From Agromyces cerinus (GTDB lineage: Bacteria; Actinomycetota; Actinomycetes; Actinomycetales; Microbacteriaceae), in contig NZ_JAFBCT010000001.1 of NCBI RefSeq assembly GCF_016907835.1, forward strand, positions 3,286,001-3,350,000: a stretch of DNA of 64,000 nt, given 5' to 3'. A model generated the notes under the pieces. It was not told the origin of the DNA. It worked only from the letters and a program-made list of their open reading frames with translations, and did not search any database. Every line of letters starts with the position of its first letter. Position 1 is the first letter of the stretch. The position numbers and the translations under genes are program-made. Shown piece after piece: positions 1 through 7,994 of this stretch.

Positions 1-591
1 CACACCGACCGTGAAGTTCACGCCGCCGATGTTGAAGGTGGCGCCCATCGAGGTGAGCAGTTCGGGCATCTCCGCACCGCGGACGGTGGCGCCCCCCGAG
101 TACAGCAGGGTGAGCGCGACGAAGATGCTGAGCGTGCCGAGGGTCACGATGAACGGGGGCAGCTTCAGACGGGTGACGAGGAAGCCGTTGAACGCGCCGG
201 CCGCGAGTCCGACGACGAGGCCCAGGAAGAGGGCGAGCACCCCCGGGAGGCCGAGCTGCACGCTCGTCTGCGCCATCACCATCGAGCTCAGCACCATGAC
301 CGCGCCGACCGAGAGGTCGATGCCTGCGGTGAGGATGATGAGGGTCTGGGCGACGGCGAGTGTTCCGACCACGGCGACCTGCTGCGTGATGAGCGAGAGG
401 TTCGCGGGGTTCAGGAAGCGGTCGTTGAGCAGGCCGAAGACGATGACGGCGAGCACGAGCACGATCGCCGGGCTCACGGCCGGGTAGCGGTGCAGGATGT
501 TGCGGACGCGGCTGAGTGGCGTCGTGCGGTCGAGGAACTCCTCGGCCAGGTCGAGCGCCGACGTCGGCGGCTCGGTGGTCTGCTGGGTCAC
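1..591 (-). CDS. Sugar ABC transporter permease (RbsC/FrcC family), 3' part outside window
   Basis: Inner-membrane permease subunit of a CUT2-type sugar importer. Only the first 197 codons are in the window and the frame is open to base 1. The translation has a hydrophilic N-terminus of about 35 residues, then closely spaced hydrophobic segments. It carries the family signature LTAGIDLSVG between transmembrane segments and the downstream GAFNGFLVTRLKLPPFIVTLG stretch typical of RbsC-like proteins. The start is GTG at 591, with GGAG about 7 nt upstream. It lies downstream of, and in the same direction as, the substrate-binding lipoprotein gene, separated by 136 bp that contain a long inverted repeat. 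The ATPase gene is presumably beyond the left edge. Family assignment is firm; the sugar is unknown. Confidence 0.9.
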   Translation of the reverse strand, partial: MTQQTTEPPTSALDLAEEFLDRTTPLSRVRNILHRYPAVSPAIVLVLAVIVFGLLNDRFLNPANLSLITQQVAVVGTLAVAQTLIILTAGIDLSVGAVMVLSSMVMAQTSVQLGLPGVLALFLGLVVGLAAGAFNGFLVTRLKLPPFIVTLGTLSIFVALTLLYSGGATVRGAEMPELLTSMGATFNIGGVNFTVGV

Positions 592-614
592 GTTGATACT
601 CCGTTGTTCGGTGA

Positions 615-711
615 GTGAGCGGTGCGGGCCGGGTGGGACCGGGAGCTGCGGGAGGGGTCATGATCAGGGGGAGCCGCGCCGCGGCATCCGTCACCGACCC
701 GCACCGCTCAC
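615..711 (-). repeat. Long-range inverted repeat between binding-protein and permease genes
   Basis: Two perfectly complementary 14-base arms, GTGAGCGGTGCGGG (615-628) and CCCGCACCGCTCAC (698-711), enclose a loop of 69 nt. In the leftward transcript they fall exactly between the stop of the binding-protein gene and the start of the permease gene. Stem-loops at this place in ABC operons are known to protect the upstream mRNA or reduce transcription into the membrane genes, so that the binding protein is made in excess. That role is inferred here. Confidence 0.55.
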
Positions 712-727
712 GATGCGGTGCCGGGGA

Positions 728-1822
728 TCAGCCCCAGCAGATCTCGCCGCCCTGCGCGGTGTCGATGGATTCGACACCCTCTTGCGGGTCGTCGGTGACG
801 AGCGCGACGCCGGTGTCGAAGAAGTCGAGCCCCTCGGTCGTCTCCGGCGCCTTGCCGGTCTTCACGAGGTCGAAGATCGCCTGCACGCCGAGCTCGGCCA
901 TCTTGACCGGGTACTGCTGGCTGGTCGCGCCGATGATGCCCTCGGCCACCTGGTCGACGCCGGCGCAGCCGCCGTCGACGGAGACGACGATCACATCGTC
1001 CTTGCCGGCTGCCTTGAAGGCCTCGTAGGCGCCGTACGCGGCCGGTTCGTTGATCGTGTAGACGACGTTGATGTCGGGGTTCTTCGAGAGCAGGGTCTCG
1101 GCGGCGGTGCGGCCGCCGTCTTCGGCGCCACCGGATGCCTCGTTGCCGACGATCTCGTAGTCGCCACCGCTGTAGGTGCCGCTCTTCGCCTCGTCGCCAT
1201 TGACCGCTGCGTCGGCGGTGTCGATGCCCATGCCGTCGAGGAAGCCCTGGTCGCGGTTGTAGTCGACCGAGACGATCTTGTCGTCGAACAGGTCGATGAG
1301 CGCGATGGTCGCCGTCTCGCCGGCGAGCTTGGCCGCGGTCCAGCGGCCGATCTCCTGGCCTGCCGCGAAGTTGTCGGTCGCGAAGGTGATGTCGACGGCT
1401 TCGGGATCGGCCGGCGGGGTGTCGAGCGCGATCACGAAGAGGCCGGCGTCGCGGGCCTTCACGAGCGCGTCTTCGACGCCGGGCCCGTTCGGAGTGATCA
1501 GGATGCCGGCGTCGCCCTTGGAGATGGCGTTCTCGACGGCCTGGATCTGGGTGTCCTCGTCGCCGTCCTCCTTGCCCGCGGCGAGCGTGAGCTCGACGCC
1601 GAGCTTGTCGGCAGCGGCCTCCGCGCCGTCCTGCATGGCGACGAAGAACGGGTTGGTCGTGGTCTTGACGATGAGCGAGACGCCGATCGCGTCAGTGTCA
1701 CCGCTCTCGCCGCCTGCGTCGGCGCCCGCGGCACAGCCGGTCAGGGCGAGCGCCGCGGCAGCGGTCAGCGATCCTGCGGCGATGAGACGGCGGCGGAGCG
1801 CACCTGGTGCTGTGTGATTCAT
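728..1822 (-). CDS. Sugar-binding lipoprotein of CUT2-type ABC transporter
   Basis: Extracytoplasmic receptor of the importer whose permease lies downstream. It has 364 residues. The N-terminus has a basic stretch (RRR, 10-12), a hydrophobic core and a lipobox LTGC with Cys30 as the lipidation site. The mature part is a periplasmic-binding-protein type 1 (ribose/fructose-receptor-like) fold: NPFFVAMQDG near the start, then ILITPNGPG and VIALDTPP strands. ATG at 1822 has AGGAG 8 nt upstream. A palindromic LacI-type operator lies 40 bp before the start. Neighbouring LacI and PfkB genes suggest a sugar that is phosphorylated after uptake, such as fructose or ribose. Substrate identity is inference only. 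Confidence 0.9.
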   Translation of the reverse strand: MNHTAPGALRRRLIAAGSLTAAAALALTGCAAGADAGGESGDTDAIGVSLIVKTTTNPFFVAMQDGAEAAADKLGVELTLAAGKEDGDEDTQIQAVENAISKGDAGILITPNGPGVEDALVKARDAGLFVIALDTPPADPEAVDITFATDNFAAGQEIGRWTAAKLAGETATIALIDLFDDKIVSVDYNRDQGFLDGMGIDTADAAVNGDEAKSGTYSGGDYEIVGNEASGGAEDGGRTAAETLLSKNPDINVVYTINEPAAYGAYEAFKAAGKDDVIVVSVDGGCAGVDQVAEGIIGATSQQYPVKMAELGVQAIFDLVKTGKAPETTEGLDFFDTGVALVTDDPQEGVESIDTAQGGEICWG

Positions 1823-1862
1823 CGATGAATCTCCTCTGGTGTTGGAAGGCCCGTTGTCGCCT

Positions 1863-1876
1863 TGACAACGATGTCA
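1863..1876. promoter_or_regulatory. LacI-type operator O1 in the divergent promoter region
   Basis: TGACAACGATGTCA is an interrupted palindrome with the central CG typical of LacI-family sites. It follows the same TGACA-N-CG-N-TGTCA pattern as the second site at 1942-1955. A possible leftward promoter (TTGACT at 1912-1907, TAGACC at 1888-1883, 18 bp apart) lies just upstream, so a bound repressor would sit at the transcription start of the binding-protein gene. Being paired strengthens the call. Confidence 0.7.
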
Positions 1877-1940
1877 GGGATAGGTCTAGCTCACCGACGC
1901 ATGTATAGTCAAGTCCAACTTGCACATTTGGGAGCAAATC

Positions 1941-3002
1941 GTGACACCGTTGTCAAACTCGAGTACCGCGCCGGAGAGCGCACGTTCGCGACCGACGATG
2001 CGGCACGTGGCCGCCCTGGCCGGCGTCGGCGTGAAGACGGTCTCGCGCGTCATCAACGGCGAGCCGAACGTCTCGGCGGCGACGATCGCCAAGGTCGAGG
2101 CGGCGGCACGCACGCTCGACTACCAACCCGACCTGCACGCGGGAAACCTGCGCAGGGCCGACGGCCGCACGCGCACGCTCGGCCTCCTCGTCGGCAGCGT
2201 CGACAACCCGTTCTCGGGCGCCGTGCACCGGGCCGTCGAAGACGCCGCCCTCGCTCGCGGGGTCTCGGTGTTCGCGTCGAGCCTCGACGACGACCCCGAC
2301 CGCGAACAGGAGGCGGTCGCGGCCTTCCTCCGCCGCCGCGTCGACGGACTGATCCTCACCACCATCACCGAGAGCCAGGCCTATCTCGCTCCCGAGCTGC
2401 GTCGCGGCACCCCGGTCGTCTTCGTCGACCGCGAACCGGCCGGCATCACCTCAGACGCCGTGGTCAGCGACAACGCCGACGGGGCCGCCCTCGCAACCCG
2501 TCACCTGCTCGAGCGCGGGCATCGCCGCATCGCCTACCTCGGCGACCGCCCCGGCATCCAGACCGCTCGCGAGCGGCATCGCGGCTACCTCGACGAACTC
2601 GGCAGGGCGGGCGTCTCCACTCGTGACCAGCATGTCGTCGAGGGTCTCCACGACGAAGCGACGTCGCAGGCCGCGACCCTCGCACTCTTCGACGCCCCGA
2701 GCCCGCCGACCGCGATCTTCTCCAGCCAGAACCTCGTGACCATCGGCGTCATCCGTGCACTGCGCGAACTCGGCCGGCAGCACGACACGGCCCTCGTCGG
2801 CTTCGACGATGTGCCGCTCGGCGACCTGCTCGACCCCGGCGTCACGGTCGTGGCGCAGAACCCCCAGCAGATCGGCCGCACGGCCGCCGAACGGATCTTC
2901 GCCCGCCTCGACGGGGACACCGCCCCCGCGGCGCGCTCGATCGTACCGACACGGCTCATCGTGCGCGGATCGGGCGAGATCACGCCGCGAACGGAGGGCT
3001 GA
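1941..3002 (+). CDS. LacI-family transcriptional regulator
   Basis: Sugar-responsive DNA-binding repressor of 353 residues. An N-terminal LacI helix-turn-helix (about residues 19-42: TMRHVAALAGVGVKTVSRVINGE) is followed by the hinge and a periplasmic-binding-protein-like sensor domain (LGLLVGSVDNPFSG, GLILTTITES, DGAALATRHLLERGHRRIA). I start it at GTG 1941, which has GGGAG 6 nt upstream. A TTG at 1920 would give a seven-residue extension but has no ribosome site. The second operator overlaps this start codon, which implies autoregulation. The PfkB gene begins 4 nt after the stop. Confidence 0.92.
   Translation: MTPLSNSSTAPESARSRPTMRHVAALAGVGVKTVSRVINGEPNVSAATIAKVEAAARTLDYQPDLHAGNLRRADGRTRTLGLLVGSVDNPFSGAVHRAVEDAALARGVSVFASSLDDDPDREQEAVAAFLRRRVDGLILTTITESQAYLAPELRRGTPVVFVDREPAGITSDAVVSDNADGAALATRHLLERGHRRIAYLGDRPGIQTARERHRGYLDELGRAGVSTRDQHVVEGLHDEATSQAATLALFDAPSPPTAIFSSQNLVTIGVIRALRELGRQHDTALVGFDDVPLGDLLDPGVTVVAQNPQQIGRTAAERIFARLDGDTAPAARSIVPTRLIVRGSGEITPRTEG
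1942..1955. promoter_or_regulatory. LacI-type operator O2 overlapping the lacI-type start codon
   Basis: TGACACCGTTGTCA fits the same TGACA-N-CG-N-TGTCA pattern as O1, 79 bp away centre to centre. It begins at the second base of the regulator's GTG start, so binding would block transcription of, or elongation into, the regulator-kinase unit. The spacing would also allow looping between the two sites. Function is inferred from symmetry and position. Confidence 0.65.
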
Positions 3003-3006
3003 GCGG

Positions 3007-3978
3007 ATGTCACGGCACGACGTGGATCCCAGCGCGCGCATCACCGTCATCGGCGACGCGCTCATCGACGAGCTGCGCGACCCTCGCGGGGCCCGGGAGT
3101 TCGTCGGCGGCGCCGCCCTCAACGTCGCGGTCGGGCTGGCCCTCCTCGGCGAGGACGTGACGCTCGTCGCGATGCTCGGCGACGACGAGCCGGCCACGCG
3201 CATCCGCTCATTCCTGCGCGACTACGGCGTGCGCCTCGTCGAGAGCCCCTCCGAGCACGGCACCTCGCGGGCCGTCTCCGATCGCACCGACGGCGAGCCG
3301 CGGTACGAATTCAACGAGGCCGCGCAGCGGCGCAGCATCCGCTTCGACGACGCGACCCGCGCCGCGATCGACGAGGCCGACCTCGTGGTCGTCAGCTGCT
3401 TCCCGTTCGACGACGCCGAGCAGGCGGCCGAGCTGCGCGCCGCGATCGCGCGCCCGGGCGAACGGCTCGCGATCGACGGCAACCCCCGTGCGGGCATGCT
3501 GCACGACCGCGAGGCGTTCCTCGCGAACTTCACCGCCGCGGCCCGTGACGCGATGCTCGTGAAGGTCGGCGACGAGGATGCCGAGCTGCTGCTCGGCGCT
3601 CCCCTGGCGGAGTTCGTCGAGCGGCTCCGGGCGCCGTCGACTCGCGAAGCCGAGAGCGGGGCCGCATCGGATGCCGCGCCGGCGCGCACCCCGGCAGTGC
3701 TCGCGACCGCGGGCCGCGAGGGCGCCGACCTGCATGCCGGCGATGCAGCGGTGCATGCCGGCATCGTCGACCTGCCGGGCACGGTCGTCGACACCATGGG
3801 GGCCGGGGACGCCACGCTCTCCGCGGTCGTGCACCACCTCGCAGTGCACGGCGTGCCGAGCGACGCGAGCGGCTGGGCCGCCGCGCTCGAGTCGGCGATG
3901 GCGATCGCCGCAGCCACCGTGCGCCACGAGGGCGCGCTGCTGCGGGTTCCCGCGCACCCGTCGGAGGGCGGGAGCTGA
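3007..3978 (+). CDS. PfkB-family carbohydrate kinase
   Basis: Cytoplasmic ATP-dependent sugar kinase of 323 residues, slightly longer than typical ribokinases or fructokinases. The PfkB N-terminal GGAALNVAVGLALLGEDV motif lies near residues 32-50. The C-terminal signature DTMGAGDAT contains the catalytic base, about Asp268. A low-complexity Ala/Glu-rich insertion (about residues 205-230) precedes the nucleotide-binding half. ATG 3007 has GGAGGG 7 nt upstream, and the gene is coupled to the LacI gene. Likely substrate is the sugar imported by the divergent ABC system. Specificity cannot be read from sequence alone. Confidence 0.88.
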   Translation: MSRHDVDPSARITVIGDALIDELRDPRGAREFVGGAALNVAVGLALLGEDVTLVAMLGDDEPATRIRSFLRDYGVRLVESPSEHGTSRAVSDRTDGEPRYEFNEAAQRRSIRFDDATRAAIDEADLVVVSCFPFDDAEQAAELRAAIARPGERLAIDGNPRAGMLHDREAFLANFTAAARDAMLVKVGDEDAELLLGAPLAEFVERLRAPSTREAESGAASDAAPARTPAVLATAGREGADLHAGDAAVHAGIVDLPGTVVDTMGAGDATLSAVVHHLAVHGVPSDASGWAAALESAMAIAAATVRHEGALLRVPAHPSEGGS

Positions 3979-3994
3979 CGACCCGGCCGGGCGC

Positions 3995-4549
3995 TCAGCG
4001 CACGAACCGCACCTCGAGCACCTGCCAGAAGTCGTCGACCTTCGAGGTGCCGTCGAGCTCGAACCCGTTGCGTCGGTAGAACGCGTGCGCCCTCGGGTTG
4101 TCGGCGAGCGCCCACAGATAGGCCGGCTGATCGCCGACGGCCGTGTCGAGCAGCGCCTGCCCGACACCTTCGCCATGGAACTCGTCGAGCACGTAGAGGC
4201 CCTCGAGCTCGAGCGCGCGCGGCCCGTCGGAGTCGCGACCGGTGCTGGTGTTCGCCCAGCCGACGACCTCGCCGCCGTGCTCGCCCCCGACCTCGCCCCC
4301 GACCTCGGCGACCCAGATGCCCATGCGATGGAACCCCTCGGGCGGCGGGTACACGTCGTTCGCGATCGCGAGGTTCGTCGTCCAGGCCCTGATGCGGTCG
4401 GCGTACGTCCATCCCTCGACCTTGTCGCGCGCCACGCGGCCGGGCTCGACGTACGTCGTCTGGTGGCTGCGCCAGTGCACTCGGGTGATGCCGGGGGCGT
4501 CGGCGATGGCGGCGGGACGGATGACGAACGGATCGGGCATGGACTCCAT
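3995..4549 (-). CDS. GNAT-family N-acetyltransferase
   Basis: Predicted acetyl-CoA-dependent transferase of 184 residues. Motif A is GEGVGQALLD (about residues 130-140), the pyrophosphate-binding loop of GNAT enzymes. Next come LWALADNPRAHAFYRRNGFE, typical of motif B, and a C-terminal strand. A Gly/Glu-rich loop (VGGEVGGEHGGEV) before the core is unusual. An alternative ATG lies at 4540 (three residues shorter); neither start has a good ribosome site. It converges on the PfkB gene and lies 7 bp from the transporter gene end. The acceptor is unknown. Confidence 0.85.
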   Translation of the reverse strand: MESMPDPFVIRPAAIADAPGITRVHWRSHQTTYVEPGRVARDKVEGWTYADRIRAWTTNLAIANDVYPPPEGFHRMGIWVAEVGGEVGGEHGGEVVGWANTSTGRDSDGPRALELEGLYVLDEFHGEGVGQALLDTAVGDQPAYLWALADNPRAHAFYRRNGFELDGTSKVDDFWQVLEVRFVR

Positions 4550-4556
4550 CCTGCAC

Positions 4557-6116
4557 TCAGAACGGCCAGACGAACGGCACGAAGAACACCGCGACGACGA
4601 GGAACAGCAGGAGCAGCGGCAACCCGAGCCGCCAGTAGTCGCCGAAGCGATAACCGCCGGGCTCGAGCACCATGGTGTTCGCCGGCGTCGCGACGGGCGT
4701 GAGGAACGACGCCGCCCCCGCGACCGTGAGCGCCATCATGAACGGCAGCACCGAGACCCCGAGGTCGGCGGCGACGACGACCGCGACGGGCGCCACGATG
4801 AGCACCGTCGCCGTGTTCGAGATGAGCTGGCCGAGCACCATCGTCAGTGCGCAGATCGCGAACAGCGCGAAGTACGGCGAGGCGTCGCCGACGAGCCCGA
4901 GGAGGCCCCCGGCGATGAGGTCGGCCGTGCCGGTCGAGATGAACGCCGTCGACAGCGGGATCATGCCGGCCACGAGCACGACGGTCGTCCACGAGATGCT
5001 GCGGTAGGCCCGCGTCGGGCTGACGACCCTGGTCAGCACGAGAGCGGATGCCGCGGCGAGCCCCGCGATCGCCGGCGGCACGAGCCCCGTGGCGAGCAGC
5101 ACCACCATGGCCGCGAGGATCACGATCGCGCGCTTCGCGCCGGAGCCGAGCGGCACCGCGCGGCGCATCGTCGCCGGGTCGTCGACGACGAGCACGTCGG
5201 GGCCGGCGGTGTTGCGCTCGAGCTCGCCCCACGGGCCGGTGACGAGCAGCGTGTCCCCGGCCTGCAGGAGCGCGTCGGTGCCGATCAGGTCTTCACCTCC
5301 CCGCTGCACGGCGAGTACGACGAGATCGCCGCTCGGCGTGCACATGCCCGGGAAGAGATGCAGCCCGATGAGCGACGAGCGCGGTGCCACGACGACTTCG
5401 GTGACCCCCTCGCGCACACCGATGAGCTCGGTGCCCTCGGGCAGGTGGTACTGCTCGCGCAGCGTGCGGGCGTGCGCGCTGACGTCCTGCGGCAGGCTCG
5501 TCGCGGCCCGCTCGGGGAGCAGGCGCCGACCGAGGAGCGAGATGATGAGCAGCGTGCCGACCACGAGCGGCACCCCGACGAGGCCGAACTCGAAGAAGCC
5601 GAACGGGCGCGCGCCGGCATCGGCCGCCGCCTCGCCGACGATGATGTTCACCGGCGTGCCCGTGAGGGCGAGCAGCGACCCCGCATGCGCCGAGAACGCG
5701 AGCGGCATGAGCATCTGCGAGGGTGCGATGCCGGCGCGGGTCGCGACGACGACGACGACTGGGATGAGCGCCGCCACCGCCCCGTTCACGCTGATGAGGG
5801 CGGTGACGCCCGCGACGAGGAGGCAGACGACGAGGAGCAGCGGCCCCCGCTTCGTGCCGGCCCGGCCGATGACCTGCTGGCCCGCCCACGCCGTGACACC
5901 CGTCGAATCGAGCGACTCGCTCACGACGAAGAGGGCGGCGATGAAGATCACCGTGGGGTCGCCGAAACCGGCGAGCGCCTGGCCGAGATCGAGGATGCCC
6001 GTGAGCCAGAGGGCCACGGAGACGCCGATCGCGACGATGCCGAGCGGCACGCGGTTCGACATGAACGCGATGATCGCGAGCGCCAGGATGACGAGCGTGG
6101 TCGCGACGGGGTCCAT
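4557..6116 (-). CDS. SLC13/DASS-type anion transporter with a central RCK_C domain
   Basis: Multi-pass membrane transporter of 519 residues. Hydrophobic blocks at both ends flank a soluble central region (about residues 205-300). That region contains a TrkA-C/RCK_C-like domain with the LIGVREGVTEVVVAPRSSLIG and GDTLLVTGP stretches typical of these proteins. Two pseudo-symmetric pore motifs are visible: LTGTPVNIIVG in the first half and LISNTATVLIVAP in the second. The C-terminal FLTPVATPANTMV is also diagnostic. Substrate could be sulfate, a dicarboxylate or another anion. I start it at ATG 6116, because TAGTCT (6128-6123) lies exactly 7 nt upstream, implying a leaderless mRNA. A GTG at 6122 would overlap the promoter zone. 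Confidence 0.88.
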   Translation of the reverse strand: MDPVATTLVILALAIIAFMSNRVPLGIVAIGVSVALWLTGILDLGQALAGFGDPTVIFIAALFVVSESLDSTGVTAWAGQQVIGRAGTKRGPLLLVVCLLVAGVTALISVNGAVAALIPVVVVVATRAGIAPSQMLMPLAFSAHAGSLLALTGTPVNIIVGEAAADAGARPFGFFEFGLVGVPLVVGTLLIISLLGRRLLPERAATSLPQDVSAHARTLREQYHLPEGTELIGVREGVTEVVVAPRSSLIGLHLFPGMCTPSGDLVVLAVQRGGEDLIGTDALLQAGDTLLVTGPWGELERNTAGPDVLVVDDPATMRRAVPLGSGAKRAIVILAAMVVLLATGLVPPAIAGLAAASALVLTRVVSPTRAYRSISWTTVVLVAGMIPLSTAFISTGTADLIAGGLLGLVGDASPYFALFAICALTMVLGQLISNTATVLIVAPVAVVVAADLGVSVLPFMMALTVAGAASFLTPVATPANTMVLEPGGYRFGDYWRLGLPLLLLFLVVAVFFVPFVWPF

Positions 6117-6143
6117 GGGCACAGACTAGCCGCGAGGCATCCG

Positions 6144-7883
6144 CTACAGGAGGGGACCGCGCGACGACCGCAGCCGACCCGTGATCGCCGACCCGGCGAG
6201 GATGCCGAGGGCGATCGCGACCATCGTCGACGCCGTCGTCACGAGGGTGTCAGCCCCGGCCTGGTCGCCGCCGAGGATGGTCGCGACCCCGACGAGACCG
6301 ATCGCTCCGGGCACGAGCAGCCAGAACGCCGGCAGGAAGCTGACGACGGCCGGCGGGCCCGTGCGCTGCCGCGCCACGAGCACGGCGACCGGCGTCATCA
6401 CGAGCGCCCCGACGAAGGCCGAGAGCACGCCGCCGAGGAAGACGTCGCCGATGACCTGCGCGCCGTAGGCCGAATAGAGCACGAGCAGGATCCAGATGAT
6501 CGAGTCGCGGCGACCGCAGTTGTAGACGACGATGCCGACGCCGAATACGGCGACTGCGATCCAGGGCGCGATCGGACCGATCGGCTGGGACGCCGTCGTG
6601 AAGTCGATGCGCGGCACCCCCACGAGCGCGGCCGCCCCGACGATGCCGACGGCGAGCAGCACGAGCTGCATGGTGCCTGCCGCGAGCCGGCCGCCGCCCG
6701 ACATCATCTGGCCGGTCGCGAGCTCGATGACGCCGGTCGTGAGCAGCGAGCCGGGCAGCAGCGTCACGAGCGGTGCGATGAGGGCAGGCAGCACGCCCGG
6801 GTCGAGCCCCGCCCTGATGAGCAGGAACACCGCGATCGAGACGCCGAACGCGATCGCCACGGTCACGAGCGCCTGGTAGTCGCGCGAAGCGCGGGCGGAG
6901 AGGAGCTGGGCGGCGCCCGCGAACACGCCGAGCACGGCGGCGACGCCCGCCCCCGCCCACGAGGCCCCGAGCAGCACCGAGAGCCCTGCCGAGAGCAACG
7001 CGTACGCCACCACCCGCTGCACCGCCGAATACGGCAGCGGCTGCGCGCGGAGTCTCCGGATGCGGCGCCGCGTCGTCGCCGGGTCGATGGCACCGGTGCG
7101 GGCGGCCTCGACCGTGCGGTTCAGCTCGTCGAGCTGCGCGAGCGTGAGCTTGCTGTTGCCGCTCGCGACGGCACCGGTGCTGAGCTCGCCGACGCCGCGG
7201 GCCGACACGATCAGGGCGGTCGGGAAGACGATGATCTCCGTCGCCGGGGCGGCATTGACCGTGGCGATGTCGAGGAGTGCGGTGTGCACGGTCGTCACCG
7301 AGTACCCGGCGTCGATCATCGCCTCGCCCACCGATTCCATCGCGGCGAGCGTGACCGCCGGCGGCGGGGTGGTGCCCGGCGCCGGCCCGCCCGGCGTGAG
7401 CACCCCCGTGGTGAGCGGGCCGGTCTCCGACTCCAGCTCTGCAGCCCCCGGCCTGCGGATCGCGAAGAGCACGGCGGCGCTCGCGAGCAGCACGAGCGCC
7501 GCGATGATCCACGACCACGGCGACACGTCGTCGTCGGCGAGCACCGCAGGCGGCACGGGTTCGAGCACCGGCGCCTGCGACGGCGTCTCGGTCGGCGTCG
7601 GCGGCGTCTCGGTCGCGGGCGCCTCGGTCGGCTCCGGCTCCGGCGTCGGGACCGGCTCCTCGGTCGGCTCGGGCTCCGGCGTCGGGGTGGGCTCCGGATC
7701 GGGCTCGGGCTCGGTGGCCGGGGGCGTCGACTCGAGGGGCTGATCCGTCGGCAGCGGCTCGACGACCGGCGCGGTCGCCCAGGCCGCGGCGGGCGGGACC
7801 CCGAGACATCCGACCCCGAACCAGCCGGCGACGGCGACCGCGCCGATCGTGACGACGACCCGCACCCGCCCCCCGGCTGACAT
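6144..7883 (-). CDS. ThrE-type threonine/serine exporter with secreted Pro/Glu/Thr-rich N-terminus
   Basis: Membrane exporter of 579 residues. The C-terminal 420 residues match the ThrE/DUF1212 architecture: a cytoplasmic region (LAAMESVGEAMIDAGYSVTTVHTAL) carrying the IIVFPTALIVSA strand, then about ten transmembrane segments including PGSLLTTGVIELATGQMMSG. Ahead of this is an unusual module: a signal-peptide-like segment (residues 1-35), about 85 residues of repeated PEPEPTE/PTPTPEPEP, and one extra transmembrane helix (WSWIIAALVLLASAAVLFAI). ATG 7883 follows TACAGT (7896-7891) by 7 nt, so a leaderless start is likely; GTG 7892 is an alternative. Export of threonine/serine is a family-level prediction; the role of the extracytoplasmic stalk is unknown. 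Confidence 0.88.
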   Translation of the reverse strand: MSAGGRVRVVVTIGAVAVAGWFGVGCLGVPPAAAWATAPVVEPLPTDQPLESTPPATEPEPDPEPTPTPEPEPTEEPVPTPEPEPTEAPATETPPTPTETPSQAPVLEPVPPAVLADDDVSPWSWIIAALVLLASAAVLFAIRRPGAAELESETGPLTTGVLTPGGPAPGTTPPPAVTLAAMESVGEAMIDAGYSVTTVHTALLDIATVNAAPATEIIVFPTALIVSARGVGELSTGAVASGNSKLTLAQLDELNRTVEAARTGAIDPATTRRRIRRLRAQPLPYSAVQRVVAYALLSAGLSVLLGASWAGAGVAAVLGVFAGAAQLLSARASRDYQALVTVAIAFGVSIAVFLLIRAGLDPGVLPALIAPLVTLLPGSLLTTGVIELATGQMMSGGGRLAAGTMQLVLLAVGIVGAAALVGVPRIDFTTASQPIGPIAPWIAVAVFGVGIVVYNCGRRDSIIWILLVLYSAYGAQVIGDVFLGGVLSAFVGALVMTPVAVLVARQRTGPPAVVSFLPAFWLLVPGAIGLVGVATILGGDQAGADTLVTTASTMVAIALGILAGSAITGRLRSSRGPLL

Positions 7884-7994
7884 GTCGCTCACTGTAGTCG
7901 CGCCCGCCCGCGAGGCTCAACGCCCGTGCCGTATCGCCGACGACGCATGAGCGGCTACGGTGAGCAGCAGTAGCTGGAACCCGGGGGGACGTTC

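Noticed and set aside
7613..7730. A GC-rich tandem-like DNA repeat (repeated GGCTCCGGCGTCGGG-type units).
   Set aside because: It encodes the PEPTP-type stalk of the ThrE-like protein, so it is coding low complexity and not a separate repeat element.
4242..7880. A rightward open frame of over 1200 codons, opposite the SLC13 and ThrE genes.
   Set aside because: Its composition is Arg/Asp/Glu/His repetitive, it is exactly antisense to well-supported genes with recognised motifs, and it is an expected artefact of high GC at third codon positions.
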